From Pseudomonas taiwanensis (GTDB lineage Bacteria > Pseudomonadota > Gammaproteobacteria > Pseudomonadales > Pseudomonadaceae), in assembly GCF_013393345.1 (NCBI RefSeq), contig NZ_QJRF01000076.1:1-64000 (forward strand): a DNA stretch of 64,000 bases, given 5' to 3'. Made by a program: the position numbers and the translations under genes. How positions within the stretch are numbered: position 1 is the stretch's first letter; the number at the start of each line of letters is the position of its first letter. Under the pieces are notes generated by a model, which worked only from the letters and a program-made list of their open reading frames with translations, was not told the DNA's origin and made no database searches. Below, piece by piece: positions 56,385-64,000 of this stretch.

Positions 56385-56476
56385 CCCCTCTCCCGGAGGG
56401 AGAGGGGAACTGTTCGGAGTCCTCGGGGAAGCACGGTGCCCGGTACGACGTCACCCCTCTCCCCCTGGGAGAGGGG
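56385..56476. repeat. Two CCCCTCTCCC hairpins between urtA and urtB
   Basis: CCCCTCTCCC GGA GGGAGAGGGG (56385-56407) and CCCCTCTCCC CCT GGGAGAGGGG (56454-56476) are perfect 10-bp hairpins. A related one is at 2357-2383 and a fragment near 62850. They are a dispersed repeat placed inside the urt operon and may attenuate transcription or protect the urtA message. Confidence 0.7.
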
Positions 56477-56540
56477 CCGGGGGTGAGGGATGTGTCAGCC
56501 GGCACAGTCCTCTCCGCGCGCAATGAACCAGGACCATCCC

Positions 56541-58109
56541 ATGCCTAATGTCCTCTCCCAACTCCTCCTCGCCCTGGCCCTGCTGCTCCCCCTCGAAGCC
56601 CTGGCCGGCGACGCCAACGACTTCGCCACCGCCAACCCGGCACAACAGGCAAAGCTGCTGGAGCACTGGGCCACCGAGCCCGACGCCGCGCGCCAGCCGC
56701 TGCTGGACGCCCTGCAACAAGGCCGCTTCGCCATCGACAGCAAGCTCGCCTTCATCGAACAGGACGGCACCTTCATCGCCGCCGAAGGTGATGCCGCCCC
56801 CGCCGACACACCGAAAAAGCTGCGCCTGAACAACCGCCTGCGCGGCCTCCTGATCACCGCCCAGGCCAGCCACCTGTTGCTCGCCGCCGAACCCGCTGCA
56901 CGCCTGGAAGCCGCCCGGCAATTGCAGAAGAGCGCCAAGCCTGCGCAGCTAGGCCTGCTCAACCAGCGCATGGTGGCCGAGGAAGATGCCGGCGTGCGCG
57001 ACACCATCAGCCTCGCCCTGGCCAACCTGCAACTGGTCGACCCCGATCCGGCCATCCGCCTCAATGCGGTGCGCCTGCTTGGCGAGACCGGCGACCCGTT
57101 GGCCCGCACCCGCCTCGAATCCCTGCTCGATCCGAGCGTGGAAACCGATGCCGGCGTGCGCACTGCCGCCGAAACCAGCCTGGCCCAGGTCAAGCGCCGG
57201 CTGCTGATAGGCGAGTTGTTTGGCCAGGCCTTCAGCGGCCTGTCGCTCGGTTCCATCCTGCTGCTCGCGGCCCTTGGCCTGGCGATCACCTTCGGCCTGC
57301 TCGGGGTGATCAACATGGCCCACGGCGAAATGCTGATGCTCGGTGCCTACGCCACCTACATGGTGCAGCTGGGCTTCCAGCGACTGGCGCCGGAGCTGCT
57401 CGCGCTGTATCCGCTGGTGGCGCTGCCGGTGGCCTTCTTCGTCACGGCCCTGGTGGGCATGGCGCTGGAGCGCACGGTGATCCGCCACCTCTACGGCCGT
57501 CCGCTGGAAACCCTGCTGGCCACCTGGGGCATCAGCCTGATCCTGATCCAGCTGGTGCGGGTAATCTTCGGTGCGCAGAACGTCGAGGTCGCCAACCCCG
57601 CCTGGCTCTCCGGGGGGATGCAGGTGCTGCCCAACCTCGTGCTGCCGTACAACCGCATCGTGATCATCGGCTTCGCCCTGTTCGTGGTCGCCTTGACCTG
57701 GCTGCTGCTGAACAAGACCCGCCTTGGCCTCAACGTCCGCGCCGTCACCCAGAACCGCAACATGGCCGCCTGCTGCGGCGTGCCCACCGGCCGCGTGGAC
57801 ATGATCGCCTTCGGCCTCGGCTCGGGCATCGCCGGCCTCGGTGGCGTTGCCCTGTCGCAGATCGGCAACGTCGGCCCCGACCTTGGCCAGGGCTACATCA
57901 TCGACTCCTTCCTGGTGGTGGTGCTGGGCGGCGTCGGCCAGCTCGCCGGCAGCGTCATGGCCGCCTTCGGCCTCGGCGTGGCGAACAAGATCCTCGAACC
58001 GCAAATCGGCGCCGTGCTGGGCAAGATCCTCATCCTCGCGCTGATCATTCTCTTCATCCAGAAGCGGCCCCAGGGTCTCTTCGCCCTGAAAGGACGGGTG
58101 ATCGACTGA
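56541..58109 (+). CDS. urtB: ABC urea transporter, permease UrtB
   Basis: 522 residues from ATG 56541 (AGGA seven bases upstream). A signal peptide and a periplasmic helical extension of about 200 residues, normal for UrtB, come before the permease domain: LGLAITFGLLGVINMAHGEMLMLGAYATYM, GMALERTVIRHLYGRPLETLLATWGISLIL and VLGGVGQLAGSVMAAFGLG. It is a LivH-type permease subunit. The stop overlaps the urtC start (TGATG). Confidence 0.95.
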   Translation: MPNVLSQLLLALALLLPLEALAGDANDFATANPAQQAKLLEHWATEPDAARQPLLDALQQGRFAIDSKLAFIEQDGTFIAAEGDAAPADTPKKLRLNNRLRGLLITAQASHLLLAAEPAARLEAARQLQKSAKPAQLGLLNQRMVAEEDAGVRDTISLALANLQLVDPDPAIRLNAVRLLGETGDPLARTRLESLLDPSVETDAGVRTAAETSLAQVKRRLLIGELFGQAFSGLSLGSILLLAALGLAITFGLLGVINMAHGEMLMLGAYATYMVQLGFQRLAPELLALYPLVALPVAFFVTALVGMALERTVIRHLYGRPLETLLATWGISLILIQLVRVIFGAQNVEVANPAWLSGGMQVLPNLVLPYNRIVIIGFALFVVALTWLLLNKTRLGLNVRAVTQNRNMAACCGVPTGRVDMIAFGLGSGIAGLGGVALSQIGNVGPDLGQGYIIDSFLVVVLGGVGQLAGSVMAAFGLGVANKILEPQIGAVLGKILILALIILFIQKRPQGLFALKGRVID

Positions 58110-59197
58110 TGACTCAACCCCTCAACCAGACCCTGCTCGCCCGCGCCACGGCCACCCTCGGCCCACGCACTTCGCTGGCCATCGGCCTCGCCGTACTGGC
58201 GGTCCTGCTGGCCCTGCCGCTGCTGCACCTGCTGCCGGCGGACAACCCGCTGCAGGTCTCGGCCTACACCCTGACGCTGGTGGGCAAGATCCTCTGCTAC
58301 GCCATCGTCGCCCTCGCCCTCGACCTGGTCTGGGGCTATGCGGGGCTGCTGTCCCTCGGACACGGGCTGTTCTTCGCCCTCGGCGGCTACGCCATGGGCA
58401 TGTACCTGATGCGCGAAGCGGCCGGTGACGGGCTGCCGGCCTTCATGAGCTTCCTCGCCTGGACCGAGCTGCCCTGGTACTGGGCCGGCACCCAGCACTT
58501 CCTCTGGGCCCTGTGCCTGGTGGTGCTGGCGCCCGGCCTGCTGGCGCTGGTGTTCGGCTTCTTCGCCTTCCGCTCGCGGATCAAGGGCGTGTACTTCTCG
58601 ATCATGACCCAGGCGCTGACCTTCGCCGGCATGCTGCTGTTCTTCCGCAATGAAACCGGCTTCGGCGGCAACAACGGCTTCACCGACTTCAAGCGCATCC
58701 TCGGTTTCGACATCACCGCACCGGGCACCCGCGCCGTGCTCTTCCTGGCCACGGTGACGCTGCTGGTGGGCAGCCTGCTGCTCGGCTGGCGCCTGGCCCG
58801 GAGCAAGTTCGGCCGCGTGCTCACGGCGCTGCGCGATGCCGAGAACCGGCTGATGTTCTGCGGCTACGACCCGCGCGGTTACAAGCTGTTCATCTGGGTG
58901 CTGTCGGCGGTGCTCTGCGGCCTGGCCGGTGCGCTCTACGTGCCCCAGGTGGGCATCATCAACCCCAGCGAGATGTCGCCCACCAACTCCATCGAAGCGG
59001 CCGTGTGGGTGGCACTCGGCGGTCGCGGTTCACTGATTGGTCCGCTGCTCGGCGCGGGTCTGGTCAACGGCATGAAGAGCTGGTTCACCGTGGCCTTCCC
59101 GGAGTACTGGCTGTTCTTCCTCGGCGCCCTGTTCATCCTGGTCACGCTCTATCTGCCCAAGGGCGTGATTGGCCTGGTCAAACGGGGAGAAAAGTAA
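58109..59197 (+). CDS. urtC: ABC urea transporter, permease UrtC
   Basis: 362 residues, LivM-type permease with about ten membrane segments. Characteristic parts are ALDLVWGYAGLLSLGHGLFFALGGYAMGMYL, FFRNETGFGGNNGFTDFKRILGFD and NSIEAAVWVALGGRGSLIGPLLGAGLVN. Pairs with UrtB. Translationally coupled to urtB, and urtD starts on the base after its stop. Confidence 0.95.
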   Translation: MTQPLNQTLLARATATLGPRTSLAIGLAVLAVLLALPLLHLLPADNPLQVSAYTLTLVGKILCYAIVALALDLVWGYAGLLSLGHGLFFALGGYAMGMYLMREAAGDGLPAFMSFLAWTELPWYWAGTQHFLWALCLVVLAPGLLALVFGFFAFRSRIKGVYFSIMTQALTFAGMLLFFRNETGFGGNNGFTDFKRILGFDITAPGTRAVLFLATVTLLVGSLLLGWRLARSKFGRVLTALRDAENRLMFCGYDPRGYKLFIWVLSAVLCGLAGALYVPQVGIINPSEMSPTNSIEAAVWVALGGRGSLIGPLLGAGLVNGMKSWFTVAFPEYWLFFLGALFILVTLYLPKGVIGLVKRGEK

Positions 59198-60058
59198 ATG
59201 CGCGCAGCCCCGGTACCCGAACTCATGCTCGAACCCGCCTTCGATCCCAACCGCGACGCCGGCAGTGGGCGCGACTCCCTTGGTCTTGGTCGCGTCGCTG
59301 GCCAGGGTCTGGACGTGCGCCACGGCACCATCCTCACCCTGGAAGACATCAGCGTCAGCTTCGACGGCTTCAAGGCCCTGCGCGACCTCAACCTCTACAT
59401 CGGGGTCGGTGAGCTGCGCTGCATCATCGGCCCCAACGGCGCGGGCAAGACCACGCTGATGGACGTGATCACCGGTAAGACCCGCCCCGACACCGGCAAG
59501 GCCTGGTTCGGCGAAACCCTCGACCTCACTCGCATGAGCGAAGTGGAAATCGCCCAGGCCGGCATCGGCCGCAAGTTCCAGAAGCCCACCGTGTTCGAGG
59601 CGCTTTCAGTGTTCGAGAACCTGGAGCTGGCGCAGAAGACCGACAAATCCGTGTGGGCCAGCCTGCGGGCGAAGCTCAGCGGCGAACAGAAGGACCGCAT
59701 CGACGAAGTACTCACCGTGATCCGCCTGGAAGCCTCGCGCAATCGCCCGGCGGGTCTGCTCTCCCACGGCCAGAAACAGTTCCTGGAGATCGGCATGCTG
59801 CTGATGCAGGACCCGCAACTGCTGCTGCTCGACGAGCCGGTAGCGGGCATGACCGACGCCGAAACCGAATTCACCGCCGAGCTGTTCAAGGGCCTCGCTG
59901 GCCAGCATTCGCTGATGGTGGTGGAGCACGACATGGGCTTCGTCGGCAGCATCGCCGACCACGTCACCGTGCTGCACCAGGGCCATGTCCTGGCCGAAGG
60001 CTCGCTGGCCGAGGTGCAGGCCAATGAACAGGTGATCGAGGTCTACCTCGGCCGCTGA
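59198..60058 (+). CDS. urtD: ABC urea transporter, ATPase UrtD
   Basis: 286 residues. Walker A GPNGAGKTT, signature LSHGQKQFLEIG (in place of LSGGQ, usual in UrtD), Walker B LLLLDEPVAGM and switch histidine in MVVEHDMGF. The N-terminal 45 residues form an extension before the ATPase fold. LivG-type. A dispersed repeat separates it from urtE. Confidence 0.95.
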   Translation: MRAAPVPELMLEPAFDPNRDAGSGRDSLGLGRVAGQGLDVRHGTILTLEDISVSFDGFKALRDLNLYIGVGELRCIIGPNGAGKTTLMDVITGKTRPDTGKAWFGETLDLTRMSEVEIAQAGIGRKFQKPTVFEALSVFENLELAQKTDKSVWASLRAKLSGEQKDRIDEVLTVIRLEASRNRPAGLLSHGQKQFLEIGMLLMQDPQLLLLDEPVAGMTDAETEFTAELFKGLAGQHSLMVVEHDMGFVGSIADHVTVLHQGHVLAEGSLAEVQANEQVIEVYLGR

Positions 60059-60067
60059 GGAACGAAC

Positions 60068-60140
60068 CGTAGGGTGGATGACGCTCTTTTCATCCACCAC
60101 GCAATGCACGGTGGATCGATGAAGCGTGATCCACCCTACG
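60068..60140. repeat. GTAGGGTGGAT dispersed repeat between urtD and urtE
   Basis: Full unit: starts CGTAGGGTGGATGACGCTC, ends ATCCACCCTACG. It fills most of the 101-bp urtD-urtE gap, so the RNA of the operon would carry a long hairpin here. Confidence 0.7.
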
Positions 60141-60159
60141 CAAAGACAAGGACATCGAC

Positions 60160-60858
60160 ATGCTGACAGTCGACAAGCTCCACCAGTACTACGGCGGCAG
60201 CCATATCCTTCGCGGCCTGTCGTTCGACGCGAAGATCGGCGAAGTCACCTGCCTGCTCGGGCGCAACGGCGTGGGCAAGACCACCCTGCTGAAATGCCTG
60301 ATGGGCCTGATCCCGGCCAAGGAAGGTGCAGTGAACTGGGAGGGCAAACCCATTACCGACTACAAGCCGCACCAGCGGGTACACGCCGGCATCGCCTACG
60401 TGCCCCAGGGCCGCGAGATCTTCCCGCGGCTGACAGTGGAAGAGAACCTGCTGATGGGGCTGTCACGCTTCAGCGCGAAAGAGGCCAAGGCCGTGCCAGA
60501 CTCCATCTACGAACTCTTCCCCGTGCTCCAGGAAATGAAGCACCGCCGTGGTGGCGACCTCTCCGGTGGCCAGCAGCAACAACTCGCCATCGGCCGCGCC
60601 CTGGCCAGCCAGCCGCGCCTGCTGATCCTCGACGAGCCCACCGAAGGCATCCAGCCCTCGGTGATCAAGGAGATCGGCGCGGTGATCAGGAAGCTCGCCG
60701 AGCGCGGCGACATGGCCATCCTGCTGGTGGAGCAGTTCTACGACTTCGCCGCCGAACTGGCCGACCAGTACCTGGTGATGAGCCGGGGTGAAATCATCCA
60801 GCAAGGGCGCGGCGAAAACATGGAAGCCGAGGGCGTGCGCGGCCTGGTGACCATCTGA
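60160..60858 (+). CDS. urtE: ABC urea transporter, ATPase UrtE
   Basis: 232 residues. Walker [10 protein letters not shown], signature [15 protein letters not shown], Walker [12 protein letters not shown], switch H replaced by Q in LLVEQFYDF, as in LivF-type ATPases. It completes the UrtABCDE importer. ureD follows after 22 bp. Confidence 0.95.
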   Translation: MLTVDKLHQYYGGSHILRGLSFDAKIGEVTCLLGRNGVGKTTLLKCLMGLIPAKEGAVNWEGKPITDYKPHQRVHAGIAYVPQGREIFPRLTVEENLLMGLSRFSAKEAKAVPDSIYELFPVLQEMKHRRGGDLSGGQQQQLAIGRALASQPRLLILDEPTEGIQPSVIKEIGAVIRKLAERGDMAILLVEQFYDFAAELADQYLVMSRGEIIQQGRGENMEAEGVRGLVTI

Positions 60859-60880
60859 CGAAAGCACGACGACAGCAACC

Positions 60881-61720
60881 ATGAACGCACCTGCCAACCC
60901 TGCCCTCTTCACCCCCAGCTGGCACGCCGAGCTGGAGCTGGCCTATGCCCTCGACGGCGCCACTACACGGCCCGTGCAGCGCCGCCACAAGGGGCCGCTG
61001 CGGGTGCAGAAACACCTGCACGCCGAGGGCCCGCAGGTGTGCCAGCACATCATCGTCCACCCGCCCGGCGGCATTGCCGGTGGTGATCGTCTCGACCTGA
61101 CCGCACGCGTTGGCGAAGGCGCCTGGGCGCAGCTCACCAGCCCCGGCGCGGCCAAGTGGTATCGCGCCGCCAGCCCGGCGTTCCAGGAGGTCGAACTCAA
61201 GGTCGAAGCCGGCGCCACACTGGAATGGCTGCCGCAGGAAACCATCGTCTACTCTGGTGCGCGCGCCGAGCTGGCCACCCGCATCGAACTGGCCGACGAC
61301 GCCCGGCTGTTCTACTGGGACATGGTCGCCCTCGGCCGACCCGCTGCCGGCGAACGCTTTACCGAAGGCCACTTCCAGGCCCATCTGGATATCCGCCGCA
61401 ACGGCACCTTGATCTGGCACGAGCGCCAGCGCGTCGAAGGTGACGACGGCCTCCTCGATTCCCCCATCGGCCTCGCCGGCCAGCCGGTATTCGCGACCCT
61501 GATCGTCACTGGCGAGATCGATGCCGACCTGCTCGAACGCTGCCGCGAACGCCCCTGTGCCGGGCGCGGCGACCTGACCCAATTGCCCGGCCTGCTGGTG
61601 GCCCGCTGCCTCGCTTCCGAGGCGCTGCACGCCCGCGCCTGGCTGATCGACCTCTGGCGCCTGTTGCGCCCTGCCTTGCTCGGCCGCGAGGCCGTGCCTC
61701 CGAGAATCTGGAGTACCTGA
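60881..61720 (+). CDS. ureD: Urease accessory protein UreD
   Basis: 279 residues. [30 protein letters not shown] and [13 protein letters not shown] are the family motifs. UreD scaffolds the UreFG complex on the apo-urease for nickel insertion. The stop overlaps the ureA start. ureE, ureF and ureG are not in the window and should follow ureC or lie elsewhere. Confidence 0.95.
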   Translation: MNAPANPALFTPSWHAELELAYALDGATTRPVQRRHKGPLRVQKHLHAEGPQVCQHIIVHPPGGIAGGDRLDLTARVGEGAWAQLTSPGAAKWYRAASPAFQEVELKVEAGATLEWLPQETIVYSGARAELATRIELADDARLFYWDMVALGRPAAGERFTEGHFQAHLDIRRNGTLIWHERQRVEGDDGLLDSPIGLAGQPVFATLIVTGEIDADLLERCRERPCAGRGDLTQLPGLLVARCLASEALHARAWLIDLWRLLRPALLGREAVPPRIWST

Positions 61721-62022
61721 TGGACCTCACCCCAAGAGAGAAAGACAAGCTGCTGATCTTCACCGCCGGCCTGGTGGCCGAGCGTCGTCTGGCCCGTGGA
61801 CTGAAGCTCAACTACCCGGAGGCCATGGCGTTCATTTCCGCCGCCCTGCTGGAAGGCGCCCGCGACGGCCAGACCGTGGCCGAGCTGATGCACTTCGGCA
61901 CCACCCTGCTGGCCCGCGATCAGGTGATGGAAGGTGTGCCGGAGATGATCCCGGAGATCCAGATTGAAGCCACATTCCCCGACGGTACGAAACTGGTGAC
62001 CGTCCACCAGCCGATTGTTTGA
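61720..62022 (+). CDS. ureA: Urease gamma subunit
   Basis: 100 residues, standard. [40 protein letters not shown] and [28 protein letters not shown] are the invariant UreA blocks. Part of the UreABC trimer. Confidence 0.97.
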   Translation: MDLTPREKDKLLIFTAGLVAERRLARGLKLNYPEAMAFISAALLEGARDGQTVAELMHFGTTLLARDQVMEGVPEMIPEIQIEATFPDGTKLVTVHQPIV

Positions 62023-62030
62023 GGCCTGCC

Positions 62031-62531
62031 ATGTCCTACGTCATTCGCGATGCTGCCGAAGCCGAGCTACCCGGCATCCTTGCCATCTACAACGACGCCG
62101 TGGAGAACACCACGGCGATCTGGAACGAAACCCTGGTGGACCTGGCCAATCGCCGTGCCTGGCTGGCCGACCGCAACGCCGCTGGCTTCCCGGTGCTGGT
62201 GGCGGTGAACCCAGCGGGCGAAGTGCTCGGCTATGCGAGCTACGGCCCCTGGCGCAACTTCGATGGTTTCCGCCAGACCGTGGAGCATTCGATCTACGTA
62301 CGCAGCGACCAACGCGGCCAGGGCCTGGGCCCGGCGTTGATGCAGGCGCTGGTAGAACGCGCCCGCGCCGCCTCCCTGCACGTGATGGTGGCCGCCATCG
62401 AGTCCGGCAACGCCGCCTCCATCCGCCTGCACGAGCGCCTCGGCTTCGTCACCACCGGGCAGATGCCCCAGGTGGGGCGCAAGTTCGACCGCTGGCTCGA
62501 CCTCACCTTCATGCAACTGATCCTGGAGTGA
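62031..62531 (+). CDS. GNAT N-acetyltransferase (phosphinothricin/methionine sulfone type)
   Basis: 166 residues from ATG 62031. [29 protein letters not shown] and [24 protein letters not shown] (acetyl-CoA loop RGQGLG), then [23 protein letters not shown], match the Pat/bar-like GNAT group that acetylates phosphinothricin, methionine sulfoximine or methionine sulfone. It sits between ureA and ureB, 8 bp after the first and 4 bp before the second, so it is cotranscribed with urease. The same arrangement occurs in PAO1 (PA4866). Confidence 0.88.
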   Translation: MSYVIRDAAEAELPGILAIYNDAVENTTAIWNETLVDLANRRAWLADRNAAGFPVLVAVNPAGEVLGYASYGPWRNFDGFRQTVEHSIYVRSDQRGQGLGPALMQALVERARAASLHVMVAAIESGNAASIRLHERLGFVTTGQMPQVGRKFDRWLDLTFMQLILE

Positions 62532-62535
62532 CGCG

Positions 62536-62841
62536 ATGATCCCCGGCGAATACCAGATCCAGGACGGCGAGATCGAACTCAACGTCGGCCGCCGCACCCT
62601 GAGCCTCTCCGTGGCCAACACCGGCGACCGCCCGATCCAGGTGGGCTCGCACTACCACTTCTTCGAATCCAACGACGCGCTCGCCTTCGACCGCGCCAGC
62701 GCACGCGGCATGCGCCTGAACATTCCGGCAGGCACCGCCGTGCGCTTCGAGCCGGGCCAGAGCCGCGAGGTTGAGCTGGTGGAATTGGCCGGTCTGCGCC
62801 GCGTGTATGGCTTCGCCGGCCGGGTGATGGGCGACCTTTAA
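62536..62841 (+). CDS. ureB: Urease beta subunit
   Basis: 101 residues, standard. [56 protein letters not shown] and [10 protein letters not shown] are the UreB blocks. Structural subunit beside the active site of UreC. Confidence 0.97.
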   Translation: MIPGEYQIQDGEIELNVGRRTLSLSVANTGDRPIQVGSHYHFFESNDALAFDRASARGMRLNIPAGTAVRFEPGQSREVELVELAGLRRVYGFAGRVMGDL

Positions 62842-62999
62842 TAACTCCCCCTCTCCCTCTGGGGCGAGAAGGCACGTTTTGGAGGCGCAGCCTTCAGTGC
62901 CTACGAGCGACTGAATGCGCAGCATTCAGGCCGGGGCGCAGAGCGGGGGCCGGGGGTGAGGGATGTCCTGCCCCGCACGGACTTAACGGAACGTACGCA
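62842..62999. repeat. Repeat-filled gap between ureB and ureC
   Basis: Contains a CCCCTCTCCCTCT fragment like the urtA-urtB hairpins, a GGGGGCCGGGGGTGAGGGATGT segment partner to it, and a perfect palindrome CTGAATGC GCA GCATTCAG (62911-62929). No gene seen. Urease subunit genes are usually packed closely, so this 158-bp insertion stands out. Confidence 0.6.

Positions 63000-64000
<1,001 letters not shown>

Overview
The window is a high-GC chromosomal segment of a Pseudomonas, most likely from the P. aeruginosa / P. nitroreducens / P. citronellolis side of the genus. From memory, the backbone order speA - sui1 - NUDIX - DUF2333 - gcbA - ctpL - dsbD - aroQ - accB - accC - prmA - DUF3426 gene - dusB - fis - purH - purD - retS - marC-like - urtABCDE - ureD - ureA - acetyltransferase - ureB - ureC follows P. 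aeruginosa PAO1 (about PA4839 to PA4868).

Layout. 1-10.2 kb: the 3' end of a giant VCBS/RTX type I-secreted adhesin, a convergent alpha-2-macroglobulin lipoprotein, a MATE exporter, a DUF2214 membrane protein and a flavodoxin-fold oxidoreductase. 10.28-27.20 kb: an integrative element of about 16.9 kb bounded by a 29-bp direct repeat that is the speA transcription terminator, with matching putative integrase arm sites inside both ends. Its left half carries an integrase, two tandem AlpA-type regulators, a shortened phage-like replication protein, a hairpin-rich 250-bp stretch, a catalytically incomplete integrase-like protein and a second complete integrase. Its right half, between two different IS1182-type insertion sequences, is a cargo cassette: FadL-type outer-membrane channel, DUF3313 lipoprotein, secreted SdsA1-type alkyl sulfatase, AraC regulator and a second FadL-type channel. 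This looks like a mobile module for uptake and hydrolysis of alkyl sulfates such as SDS.

27.2-50 kb: core genes for arginine decarboxylation, c-di-GMP and chemotaxis signalling (gcbA, ctpL), disulfide reduction (dsbD), shikimate and fatty-acid synthesis (aroQ, accBC), ribosomal protein methylation (prmA), tRNA modification plus Fis (dusB-fis), purine synthesis (purH, purD) and the hybrid sensor RetS.

50-64 kb: a MoaD/ThiS-like and beta-propeller gene pair, a MarC protein, then a urea locus. Allophanate hydrolase and a GntR/FCD regulator precede the ABC urea transporter urtABCDE, which is followed by urease ureD, ureA, an embedded GNAT acetyltransferase, ureB and ureC (cut by the window edge). 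Urea imported by Urt would be hydrolysed by urease. Allophanate hydrolase points to a second urea or carboxyurea route, but no urea carboxylase is in the window.

Several dispersed palindromic repeat families sit in the intergenic gaps, some inside the urt/ure operons. I saw no tRNA, rRNA or CRISPR array.
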